A DNA stretch of 64,000 nucleotides. It comes from Flavobacteriales bacterium UBA7666 (lineage in GTDB: Bacteria > Bacteroidota > Bacteroidia > Flavobacteriales_D > Crocinitomicaceae). Shown here in pieces: positions 42,520-49,846 of this stretch. Within the stretch, counting starts at the first letter, position 1; every line of letters starts with the position of its first letter. Below the pieces are notes generated by a model. It made no database searches and was not told the origin of the DNA. It saw only the letters and a program-made list of their open reading frames with translations. A program made the translations under genes and the position numbers. The DNA lies in contig DLHO01000026.1 of the NCBI GenBank assembly GCA_002483265.1, positions 474,510-538,509 of the forward strand. Reading direction: 5' to 3'.

Positions 42520-43652
42520 AAAAGAAAGTAATTTTTATTGATCGCGACGGAACAATTATCAAAGAACCAGTCGGTTATCAGATTGATTCATACTCCAAAC
42601 TCCAATTTTTAGAAGGAGTCATTTCGGCTTTAAAAACCATTGTCTCCTGGAATGAATATGAATTGGTATTGGTGACAAATCAGGATGGGTTAGGGACAGA
42701 AGCATTTCCTTTTGAAGATTTCATCGGGCCGCACCAACTAATGCTGAATATCCTGGAAAGCGAAGGGATTGTTTTTTCGGAGGAATACATTGACCGCTCT
42801 TTTCCGGAGGACAATTCACCCAATCGGAAGCCACGCATTGGAATGCTGACAAAATATTTATCTGATGAATACGATTTGGAAAACTCCTTCGTGATCGGAG
42901 ATCGCTGGACGGATGTCGAATTGGCAAAGAATCTGGGTTGCAAGGCGTTTTTGATTCAAACCCAACTGATCGAAGTAGGAAGAGAATTGCAGTTTTCCGA
43001 GCTGGAATTGGAAACCGTTATTCAACGCCAAGTGACAAACTGGCCCGATCTGATTACTGATCTTCGTTTAGGAGTCCGCAAAGTAACTGTTCGCAGAACT
43101 ACTGCCGAAACGGACTGCTCCGTTATACTGGATCTGGACGGGACAGGAGTTTCTAAAATCACTACCGGAATCGACTTTTTCGACCACATGCTGGATCAAC
43201 TCGCACGGCACGGACAACTGGATTTGGAATTGTCCATGCAAGGAGATTTGCAAATCGATGAGCACCACACCATTGAAGATACAGCGCTGACTCTTGGTCA
43301 GGCAATCGATCAGGCATTGGGTTCCAAAAGAGGAATTGAACGCTACGGCTTTTGTTTGCCAATGGATGATTGTTACGCAACTTGTGCGATTGATTTCGGA
43401 GGTCGACCGGAACTCATTTGGGATGTGGAACTGAAGCGTGAGTTTGTTGGAAAACTACCAACAGAAATGGTTCAACATTTTTTTAAATCATTCTGTTTTA
43501 CAGCACGTTGCAATATATACCTTAAAGCAATAGGTGAAAACGAACATCACAAAGTAGAATCCATCTTCAAGGCATTTGCAAAAGCTATTTTGATGGCTAA
43601 ACGTAGATCCGGGAACCTGGATATTCTTCCAACAACTAAAAATGAATTGTAA
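42516..43652 (+). CDS. hisB: Bifunctional histidinol-phosphatase / imidazoleglycerol-phosphate dehydratase
   Basis: The 378-residue protein carries two enzymes. Residues 1 to about 170 are a HAD phosphatase with the DxD motif in FIDRDGTII (Asp9, Asp11) and IGDRWTDVELAKNLG. Residues about 185-378 are imidazoleglycerol-phosphate dehydratase, with the metal-binding FFDHMLDQLARHG and DEHHTIEDTAL, and the later ENEHHKVESIFKAFAKA. They catalyse steps seven and nine of histidine synthesis. The ATG overlaps the hisDC stop by 4 nt (ATGA), and the stop overlaps hisH by 1 nt. Confidence 0.95.
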   Translation: MKKKVIFIDRDGTIIKEPVGYQIDSYSKLQFLEGVISALKTIVSWNEYELVLVTNQDGLGTEAFPFEDFIGPHQLMLNILESEGIVFSEEYIDRSFPEDNSPNRKPRIGMLTKYLSDEYDLENSFVIGDRWTDVELAKNLGCKAFLIQTQLIEVGRELQFSELELETVIQRQVTNWPDLITDLRLGVRKVTVRRTTAETDCSVILDLDGTGVSKITTGIDFFDHMLDQLARHGQLDLELSMQGDLQIDEHHTIEDTALTLGQAIDQALGSKRGIERYGFCLPMDDCYATCAIDFGGRPELIWDVELKREFVGKLPTEMVQHFFKSFCFTARCNIYLKAIGENEHHKVESIFKAFAKAILMAKRRSGNLDILPTTKNEL

Positions 43653-44290
43653 TGAAAATAGCAGTGATTGATTATGGCGCAGGGAATCTATTTTCCGTTC
43701 AACAAGCCTTTAAAAGATTAGGTAGTGAGGTAATACTCACGGATAACGAGCAGGAAATCCGTTCGGCTACACACGTCATTTTCCCGGGAGTAGGACATGC
43801 TAAAAGCGCTATGACTCAATTGCAGGAAAAAGGATTGGATGACGTTATTCCGACTTTGACACAGCCTGTATTGGGAATTTGCTTGGGAATGCAATTGATG
43901 TGTGGGTGGAATGAAGAAGGGGATTTAGCAGGTTTGGGAATTTTTCAAACTCAAATTCGATCAATCGAATCTCAATTCGCAAATTCGCAAATTCGCAAAT
44001 TCGCCAAATTGCGAACCGCTAGTAATAACAAGGGATTCCGGGAGAAAAAAATCCATTATCCCATTCCTCACATGGGTTGGAATGACGTTCAGATCAATGG
44101 AAAATCGGAAGTGTTTTACTTTGTTCACAGCTATGCCGCTGAAATATGCAAAGATACCTGGGGAATCGCATCCTATCCGGATCCATTTTCCGCAGCTTTG
44201 AAGAAAGACAATTTCTATGGGGTTCAATTCCACCCCGAAAAAAGTGGGAAAGCGGGAGAAGATTTATTAACTCAATTCTTAGCAGTATGA
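43652..44290 (+). CDS. hisH: Imidazole glycerol phosphate synthase, glutaminase subunit, with in-frame repeat insertion
   Basis: The 212-residue class I glutamine amidotransferase supplies ammonia to HisF. The catalytic triad is visible: Cys in LGICLGMQLM, His and Glu in GVQFHPEKSG. Between GLGIFQTQ and PHMGWND, where family members normally have a short turn, there is an extra stretch of about 20 residues (IESQFANSQIRKFAKLRTAS) encoded by an AATTCGCA tandem repeat at 43974-44019. The insertion keeps the frame and lies away from the catalytic residues, so the enzyme is probably active. It overlaps hisB by 1 nt and hisA by 4 nt. Confidence 0.92.
   Translation: MKIAVIDYGAGNLFSVQQAFKRLGSEVILTDNEQEIRSATHVIFPGVGHAKSAMTQLQEKGLDDVIPTLTQPVLGICLGMQLMCGWNEEGDLAGLGIFQTQIRSIESQFANSQIRKFAKLRTASNNKGFREKKIHYPIPHMGWNDVQINGKSEVFYFVHSYAAEICKDTWGIASYPDPFSAALKKDNFYGVQFHPEKSGKAGEDLLTQFLAV
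43974..44019. repeat. Octamer tandem repeat inside hisH
   Basis: Four units of AATTCGCA (the last AATTCGCC) are followed by AAATTGCGAACCGC. The same motifs, ending in ATTGCGAACCGC, occur between genes at 53686-53735. No other his gene in the window carries such a run. Confidence 0.8.
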
Positions 44291-45015
44291 TCGCAATACC
44301 AGCAATCGATTTAATAGACAATCGAGTAGTCCGCTTATTTCAGGGCGACTATCAGCAACAAACGGCGTATTCGCTAAATCCCATTGATTATGCAACTGAT
44401 ATTTCAGCGAGTGGCTTGGAATACTTGCATTTGGTGGATCTCTCCGGTGCGAAATCCGGGCGATTGGTTCACCAGGAAATCCTATCTGAAATCGTTTCCC
44501 AAGCGAATCTGAAAGTGGATTTCGGAGGAGGGATAAAAACGGAAGAAGATATTGAACAATTGCTGCAACTTGGAGCGAACCAGGTAGTAATTGGAAGTTT
44601 GTGTGTGAAGGAACCGGAATCAGTGGCATCGTGGATCAGGAGATTTGGAATAGAAAGGTTTATTCTTGCACTGGATACGGACGGGGAGAATCTAAAGATC
44701 AACGGTTGGCAAGATTCTTCCGGAAAGACACTGGAAGAGACAATGCAATACTTCAGTCCATTCAATGGATTGACAATTCTGACAACCGATATTCGTAGGG
44801 ACGGTACAGGATTCGGACCAAGTATTGATTTATACAAGGAACTCATCGGGAAATTTCCGAATCAACGCTGGATCGCAAGTGGTGGAGTAGAATCCCTGTC
44901 AGATTTGGAAAGACTTCGGGAAGTGGGCTGCTATGGCTGTGTGATTGGCAAAGCAATTCTTGATGGGAAAATTACTTTAAACGAACTAAAAAAATTTAAC
45001 GATGCCCGTTTATAA
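44287..45015 (+). CDS. hisA: Phosphoribosylformimino-AICAR ribotide isomerase
   Basis: From the ATG at 44287 the protein has 242 residues; it overlaps the hisH stop (ATGA). A longer in-frame start at 44146 lies inside hisH and is rejected. It is a (beta/alpha)8 barrel with the first catalytic Asp in IPAIDLIDNRVVRLFQGDY, the first phosphate-binding turn in DFGGGIKTEEDIEQ and the second in WIASGGVESLSDLERLREVG, and the second Asp in TTDIRRDGTGFGPS. It performs the Amadori isomerisation in the fourth step. It overlaps hisF by 14 nt. Confidence 0.95.
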   Translation: MIAIPAIDLIDNRVVRLFQGDYQQQTAYSLNPIDYATDISASGLEYLHLVDLSGAKSGRLVHQEILSEIVSQANLKVDFGGGIKTEEDIEQLLQLGANQVVIGSLCVKEPESVASWIRRFGIERFILALDTDGENLKINGWQDSSGKTLEETMQYFSPFNGLTILTTDIRRDGTGFGPSIDLYKELIGKFPNQRWIASGGVESLSDLERLREVGCYGCVIGKAILDGKITLNELKKFNDARL

Positions 45016-45757
45016 GCGAATTATCCCCTGTTTGGATGTTCAAAATGGAAGAACAGTAAAGGGAATCAACTTCGAATCGATACGTGATGCCGGAGACCCG
45101 GTTCAATTAGCTAGATTTTACGCAGATCAAGGGGCAGACGAATTGGTTTTTCTGGATATTTCAGCAACTAATGAAGAGCGATCGACCTTTATTCCGATCG
45201 TAGAAGCTGTTGCTGCTCAAGTAAACATCCCTTTTACTGTTGGAGGAGGAATTTCATCGGTAGAAAGTGCACGAGCACTTCTGAGAAGCGGAGCAGATAA
45301 AATTTCAGTGAATTCATCAGCCGTTAAACGTCCCGAATTAATTACCGAATTAGCAGAAGAATTCGGAAAACAATGCGTGGTTGTTGCAATCGATATCCGA
45401 AAAGTAGAAGAGGGATGGACCGTCCATACGCATGGAGGAAAGAATGACACCGGAATGAATGGGTTAGAATGGATTCAACAAGTCGTTTCTCTGGGAGCCG
45501 GTGAATTGCTGATCACTTCCATGGATGGTGATGGCACGAAGAATGGTTTTGCATTGGATTTTTACAAAAAAGCACAGCAACTCGTTTCTGTTCCAATCAT
45601 TGCTTCCGGTGGGGCAGGAACAATTGCTCATTTTGAAGAACTGTTCACCCAAACCAATATCACCGGAGGATTAGCAGCAAGCATCTTCCATTTCGGAGAA
45701 ATTCCGATTCCGGAATTGAAAAAAGAATTAAGTAAAACAACACGAATTAGAAACTGA
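45002..45757 (+). CDS. hisF: Imidazole glycerol phosphate synthase, cyclase subunit
   Basis: The 251-residue (beta/alpha)8 barrel closes the imidazole ring, using ammonia from HisH. The catalytic Asp residues lie in IIPCLDVQNGRTVKG (Asp11) and LITSMDGDGTKNGF (second Asp). Phosphate sites are in FTVGGGISSVESARALLRSG and IIASGGAGTIAHFEE. It starts 14 nt inside hisA, so the pair is tightly coupled, and is 7 nt before hisIE. Confidence 0.96.
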   Translation: MPVYKRIIPCLDVQNGRTVKGINFESIRDAGDPVQLARFYADQGADELVFLDISATNEERSTFIPIVEAVAAQVNIPFTVGGGISSVESARALLRSGADKISVNSSAVKRPELITELAEEFGKQCVVVAIDIRKVEEGWTVHTHGGKNDTGMNGLEWIQQVVSLGAGELLITSMDGDGTKNGFALDFYKKAQQLVSVPIIASGGAGTIAHFEELFTQTNITGGLAASIFHFGEIPIPELKKELSKTTRIRN

Positions 45758-45764
45758 TCAAATC

Positions 45765-46352
45765 ATGAAATACGACAAAAACGGATTAATTCCCACAATT
45801 ATTCAGGATTCAAGAACCAAAGAGGTCTTAATGCTGGGCTACATGAATGAAATATCGTTTAATCAAACGGTGGAGACCCAATTAGTAACCTTCTTTTCCA
45901 GATCCAGAAATGAACTCTGGGTAAAAGGAGCAACTTCCGGCAATTATCTGGAATTAGTTGACTGGTCGCTGGATTGTGATGAAGATACCCTGCTCATTCA
46001 GGCGAAAGCTAAAGGACCAACTTGTCATACAGGAACAACTTCTTGCTTCGGTGAAGAAAAATCTACTCCTTTCGGTACATTAAGCAAACTAATGGAAACC
46101 ATAGATGATCGATTTACTAATCCCCAAGAAGGATCTTACATTCAATCACTCATTGAAAAAGGATTACCCAAAATAGCTCAAAAAGTAGGAGAGGAAGGAG
46201 TGGAAATAGTCATTGAAGCCATGCGAAACGAACCTCAATTGTTTAAGGAAGAAGCGGCTGATTTGTTGTTTCATTTCCTGATTTTGCTTAGAGCAAAGGA
46301 AGTTTCTTTGGATGAAATTATGACCGTTTTGAGTAGACGGATGAACGAGTGA
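45765..46352 (+). CDS. hisIE: Bifunctional phosphoribosyl-AMP cyclohydrolase / phosphoribosyl-ATP pyrophosphatase
   Basis: The 195-residue fusion catalyses steps two and three. Residues 1 to about 105 are HisI: VLMLGYMNEISFNQT, FSRSRNELWVKGATSGN, and the metal-binding Cys and Asp residues in DCDEDTLLIQAKAKGPTCHTG. Residues about 110-195 are HisE (LPKIAQKVGEEGVEIVIEAM, with the acidic EEAADLLFHFLIL motif). It is the last gene of the operon; a terminator follows at 46369. Confidence 0.95.
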   Translation: MKYDKNGLIPTIIQDSRTKEVLMLGYMNEISFNQTVETQLVTFFSRSRNELWVKGATSGNYLELVDWSLDCDEDTLLIQAKAKGPTCHTGTTSCFGEEKSTPFGTLSKLMETIDDRFTNPQEGSYIQSLIEKGLPKIAQKVGEEGVEIVIEAMRNEPQLFKEEAADLLFHFLILLRAKEVSLDEIMTVLSRRMNE

Positions 46353-46368
46353 TTTCGATATATTGAGT

Positions 46369-46404
46369 AATCCTGGTTTGTTTAGGCGGATCAGGATTTT
46401 TGTT
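46369..46404 (+). terminator. Intrinsic terminator of the his operon, copy 2 of a repeated hairpin
   Basis: AATCCTG (46369-46375) pairs with CAGGATT (46392-46398), then a T-run. Stem and most of the loop equal the hairpin at 39015-39050. Confidence 0.8.
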
Positions 46405-46496
46405 TAAATTCTCAAAAGTGTGAATTAACATAGTATCTCTAAATCGCCCCGAATAGTGAAAAATCATCCATTCTCATCTCGTTTTATTACACTTAA

Positions 46497-46573
46497 ATAG
46501 GTTAAGCATAGATCAAGTATAGATCAAGTATAGATACTGTATGGATAGAGCATGGATACTGTATGAAAAGGTT
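46497..46573. repeat. Array of seven 11-bp units downstream of the his operon
   Basis: Units read ATAGGTTAAGC, ATAGATCAAGT, ATAGATCAAGT, ATAGATACTGT, ATGGATAGAGC, ATGGATACTGT and ATGAAAAGGTT, each exactly 11 bp. The units keep an AT(A/G)GAT core while the other bases vary. The rest of the 382-nt gap (46353-46734) has no ORF. A related array in the opposite orientation is at 60749-60836. Confidence 0.75.
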
Positions 46574-46734
46574 AAGGATTTAACAGGGGATTTTACTGGA
46601 TTTCGAGCAGTTTTTATTCAATTTTCATTAAAAAAACAAAGGTGACTGAGTCAGTAATGGTTGACTGAAGTTATCAGGGAGATTTTCTCAAAAGCGTGAA
46701 ATACAAAAGTCTGCTAATCAATCTTGGGTAGCGC

Positions 46735-47046
46735 CTAGTTAAAAGCTTTCTCTGCCCACAAATCATGGATCAACTCCAATTCGTCCAGCTTTTCTACTGA
46801 TTCACAACAAGCTCTCAATTTGGAACGCCAGCCGTTTGTATCGAAGCTACTAACATCCGATTCGTCCCATGTTTGTTTATCCGGCCATTGGGCAATTCCG
46901 ATATAGGAATCTTCGCTTGCTTTGTATAATCGCGATCCAAGGCTGTTGCAATGCTGATAGATTAACTGTGTGACTTCTTTCCAGGCTTCTTCAAAGGCCT
47001 CGTTTGTATGCGGATGAATGTTGAAACGATAACTTACTGTGAACAT
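46735..47046 (-). CDS. Small protein resembling antibiotic-biosynthesis monooxygenase (dimeric alpha/beta barrel) family
   Basis: The 103-residue protein begins MFTVSYRFNIHPHTNEAFEE and follows with AWKEVTQLIYQHCNSLGSRLYK and SYIGIAQWPDKQTWDES, a pattern like ABM-type dimeric alpha/beta barrels. No catalytic residue can be assigned. It lies 17 nt downstream of the oxidoreductase gene, on the same strand, so the pair is probably co-transcribed and may be linked in detoxification. The call is tentative. Confidence 0.65.
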   Translation of the reverse strand: MFTVSYRFNIHPHTNEAFEEAWKEVTQLIYQHCNSLGSRLYKASEDSYIGIAQWPDKQTWDESDVSSFDTNGWRSKLRACCESVEKLDELELIHDLWAEKAFN

Positions 47047-47063
47047 GATGCTTGTTGGTTAAA

Positions 47064-48026
47064 TCATTTAATCGTGATAATCACATTTCCGGTTTTCTCT
47101 CCGGTTAGTACATATTCAAAGGCTTTTGCTATTTCATCTAAGGGATATTCCCGGTCAATTACCGGTTTGAATTTTTCCTGTTTCAGGAGATCTTGAATGA
47201 GTGGCAGTGTTTTTTTAATGTTGAATGGTATCGGGAAGATTACTTTCTTTTTACTTCCGAAAGATGTGAATAGTGCTAAAAAAGGGTTTTGTACATATGG
47301 ACCTAATTCTGACGAAATGTAAATACCTCTATCTTTCAATAAAGGCTTGCATTTTCCGAAAGTACTTTTCCCAACAGCATCAAATATGAAATCATATTTT
47401 TCATCAGTCTTTGTAAAGTCTTCTTTGGTGTAATCAATGATTTTGTGAGCTCCAAGAGATCGAATTAAATCGATGTTCTTCGTGTTACAGGTAGCGGTTA
47501 TTTGTACATCCAACTGATTGATAAATTGCAATACTGCTGATCCAATTGCACCGGTTGCACCATTGATCAGAATACGCTGTCCGGATTTTATTCCTGATTT
47601 ATCAATAAACGAATAGGAATAATGCGCACCTTCCATGCTCGCGGCAGCAGACTTGAAATCTACATTATCAGGGATTGTCAATACATTTCCTTTTGGTTTT
47701 ATTACCATGTACTCAGCCTGCGATTGTAATCCCAGATCCGTAAACCCAAACACCCTATCATTTACTTTGAATGCCTGAATATCTTTACCAATTGCAACTA
47801 CTATCCCTGCAAAGTCATTACCCAAAATGATTTTCCTTGGCTTAAAGAGACCAAGAAAGAAGCGCATAATAAATGGTTTGGCAGTCAGATTCGCACAATC
47901 TGTTCTGTTTATAGTGGTTGCGTGAACTTGAATTAAGATCTCGTCGTCTTTGGGTACCGGCGTTTCAATTTCTTCAATCTGAATTACCTGTGGCGAACCA
48001 TATCTTCTTCTAATAGCGGCTTTCAT
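47064..48026 (-). CDS. Zinc-independent medium-chain NAD(P)-dependent oxidoreductase (quinone oxidoreductase-like)
   Basis: The 320-residue protein is an MDR-superfamily enzyme without the zinc ligands of alcohol dehydrogenases. It has the GroES-like N-terminal part (PVPKDDEILIQVHATTINRTD, NDFAGIVVAIGKDI), the nucleotide-binding INGATGAIGSAVLQFI and the C-terminal TGEKTGNVIITIK. It probably reduces a quinone or an enone with NAD(P)H. It is followed 17 nt later by the monooxygenase-like gene. Confidence 0.87.
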   Translation of the reverse strand: MKAAIRRRYGSPQVIQIEEIETPVPKDDEILIQVHATTINRTDCANLTAKPFIMRFFLGLFKPRKIILGNDFAGIVVAIGKDIQAFKVNDRVFGFTDLGLQSQAEYMVIKPKGNVLTIPDNVDFKSAAASMEGAHYSYSFIDKSGIKSGQRILINGATGAIGSAVLQFINQLDVQITATCNTKNIDLIRSLGAHKIIDYTKEDFTKTDEKYDFIFDAVGKSTFGKCKPLLKDRGIYISSELGPYVQNPFLALFTSFGSKKKVIFPIPFNIKKTLPLIQDLLKQEKFKPVIDREYPLDEIAKAFEYVLTGEKTGNVIITIK

Positions 48027-48089
48027 GTTTGTAGCTTTATTTATTTTCTTGGATTATTATCTGAGTCTAAAATAAGCTATAAAAGTTTT

Positions 48090-48467
48090 TTACCAATGCT
48101 TTTCAAAGTAAGCTTTATCAAAAACGGTATTATTGCTTTTAAACAAGCTGGAAGCGGTGTTTTTTAAATGCATTGGGTCTTTCTTACCGAAAAGCTTTGT
48201 AAGCATGGCAATGGGGAAGAGGAATAAGTAGAAAATGAGACTCAAAACGATGTTCGGTACAATGTAGCTTAAAACGACTGTTAGCTTCATCCAAACGAAA
48301 TCTATCCACTTGGCAATGAAATTGGATAGAACACCCGCTAAACCAACGAAAAAAGCAACAGACAAGCTCCATTTCCATTTCGTGATCAGGTAGATCAATA
48401 CAAAACCAACAACGATTGTCAGAACCGTTTTAGCAGGATTGGAAGCTTTTTGTTTTGGAGCACTCAT
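48090..48467 (-). CDS. SxtJ-like small membrane protein
   Basis: The 125-residue protein has a Lys-rich N-terminus, a first helix pair (TVLTIVVGFVLIYLITKW, LSVAFFVGLAGVLSNFIAKW), and a later pair (LTVVLSYIVPNIVLSLIFYL, FLFPIAMLTKLFG). The layout and the KDPMHLKNTASSLF tail resemble the SxtJ family, found beside carbamoyltransferases in saxitoxin clusters and other loci. Its molecular role is unknown. It is the last gene of a four-gene minus-strand cassette: carbamoyltransferase, SGNH protein, DUF5989, SxtJ, with a 12-nt gap to DUF5989. Confidence 0.77.
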   Translation of the reverse strand: MSAPKQKASNPAKTVLTIVVGFVLIYLITKWKWSLSVAFFVGLAGVLSNFIAKWIDFVWMKLTVVLSYIVPNIVLSLIFYLFLFPIAMLTKLFGKKDPMHLKNTASSLFKSNNTVFDKAYFEKHW

Positions 48468-48479
48468 GGTTACACGAAC

Positions 48480-48629
48480 TTAGAACAAGGAATAGATGAA
48501 TGGTGCAAGTGCACTGGAACCTCCAAAAACGATTAAAACTCCAATCAACAGAAGAATGATGATTACCGGTGCTAACCAAAATTTCTTTCGCTCTTTCATA
48601 AAGCGCCATAAGTCGCGTAAAAATTCCAT
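48480..48629 (-). CDS. DUF5989 membrane peptide
   Basis: The ATG at 48629 begins directly after the TAA of the SGNH gene (TAAATG). The 49-residue peptide reads MEFLRDLWRFMKERKKFWLA, then one long hydrophobic helix (PVIIILLLIGVLIVFGGSS) and a short tail ALAPFIYSLF. This matches the small DUF5989 family, which I recall as neighbours of SxtJ and carbamoyltransferase genes. It probably sits in the inner membrane with its charged N-terminus in the cytoplasm. Confidence 0.78.
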   Translation of the reverse strand: MEFLRDLWRFMKERKKFWLAPVIIILLLIGVLIVFGGSSALAPFIYSLF

Positions 48630-49841
48630 TTAGTTCAAGTGTTGTTTCTTCGTTTTCTGAAGAAGGTATTTTGCCATTAATTTGTTTGTTTCCGCATTCG
48701 GATGCGAGTCACCATCCAGCGTATACTTCCCGTAATACTTAATTGTATGCGACAAATCTATAAACTTAATCTTCTTCTTTGTCAAATACGATTTAAAAAT
48801 GCGCATTTCTTCCGGAGTGTAAGCAACATAATTCGGATAGAAAACCAAATAGAACTTGTCGTTCCCGAATTGCTTTTCATAGGTTTTCTTGGTTTCAAGC
48901 ACCATCTCTGTTACCAAATCAAAATGAGTTTCATTCAATTTTAAAGGTAAGTCCGCTTCAAAATACTTGACAATATTGGTTTGATATAAACGCTCATACC
49001 AGCTGGAAACAAAAGGTCGACCGTCTTTAAACAACTTGTTCCGAACCAACTTCCCATCTTTCATTTCGTAATACGGAGCCAGATGAAGCCATTCAGTGTA
49101 GCGGTGCATGGTTCCGATTGCTCTGTAAATGTGATCCCAGAAGAAAATGTAATAGCCGCAACCATCTTTTTCCGCTACTTGCTTAGATAAATCCCGGTAT
49201 TGGAATTGAGCCAGCATGTGATTTGTTCCCGTAGCTGAAATACAAAAGTTGTATGAATTGGTACTAGGAGCTTGCTCCTGAACCTGGTAAGCCAGTGTTT
49301 GATTGTCTTCCAAACCGAATCCAAAGCCAATCGAGCAACCAAAAAACAACGCGTAATTCGTTTTACTGGAATCGAAATCCGGAGTAATGCGCTTGTTCAT
49401 GTGATCAATTGAATACTGAACATCAAAAACGGTGTCGTTGTTACCAATTACCTTCACATCATGGTAAACGCTGTCAGGATAGTAAGTCATTCCAACCTGA
49501 CGAGCAATGTGATTCTCCGGTAGATCCGGAATACTGAAATCTTTTTTAAATGCGGATGGCATGCCTAAAACGAAGAACAAAATCGTTTCTACCAGAAAGA
49601 GGAGCAGTGCAATCAGGGTTAAATTTGCCAGAATCACGCGTTTTCCTTTCAGGAATAAAAGATAGAATGTTGTAAGGATTACTAATAGTGAAGCATATTT
49701 CCAGAATCTTAACCAGCCAAAGATCTCGTCACCGATTCCGTTTTTTGTCACATTGTAACAAAACAAGCTAATCACCGCCAAAATCAGAACTATGAATGTT
49801 CGTTTATTCGCTTTGACGAAAGATTTGAATTTAGTCATCAT
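48630..49841 (-). CDS. Membrane-anchored SGNH/GDSL-like hydrolase
   Basis: The 403-residue protein has three N-terminal membrane helices (residues about 13-32, 45-63 and 70-95) and a soluble catalytic domain. It shows an SGNH-like pattern: GCSIGFGFG (nucleophile Ser where the family has GDS), a Gly/Asn region around CISATGTNHMLAQFQ, and DGDSHPNAETN carrying the Asp-x-x-His pair. Such enzymes act as acyl esterases or transferases on glycans. The start could be the second ATG at 49838. It lies 5 nt after the carbamoyltransferase stop and abuts DUF5989. Confidence 0.72.
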   Translation of the reverse strand: MMTKFKSFVKANKRTFIVLILAVISLFCYNVTKNGIGDEIFGWLRFWKYASLLVILTTFYLLFLKGKRVILANLTLIALLLFLVETILFFVLGMPSAFKKDFSIPDLPENHIARQVGMTYYPDSVYHDVKVIGNNDTVFDVQYSIDHMNKRITPDFDSSKTNYALFFGCSIGFGFGLEDNQTLAYQVQEQAPSTNSYNFCISATGTNHMLAQFQYRDLSKQVAEKDGCGYYIFFWDHIYRAIGTMHRYTEWLHLAPYYEMKDGKLVRNKLFKDGRPFVSSWYERLYQTNIVKYFEADLPLKLNETHFDLVTEMVLETKKTYEKQFGNDKFYLVFYPNYVAYTPEEMRIFKSYLTKKKIKFIDLSHTIKYYGKYTLDGDSHPNAETNKLMAKYLLQKTKKQHLN

Positions 49842-49846
49842 GCTGC

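Noticed and set aside
44146..44286. A longer start for hisA
   Set aside because: It lies within hisH in another frame, and the family-typical start MIAIPAIDLID is at 44287.
46440..46600. The 11-bp units considered as a CRISPR array
   Set aside because: Units are contiguous with no spacers, the period is 11 bp, and no cas genes are present.
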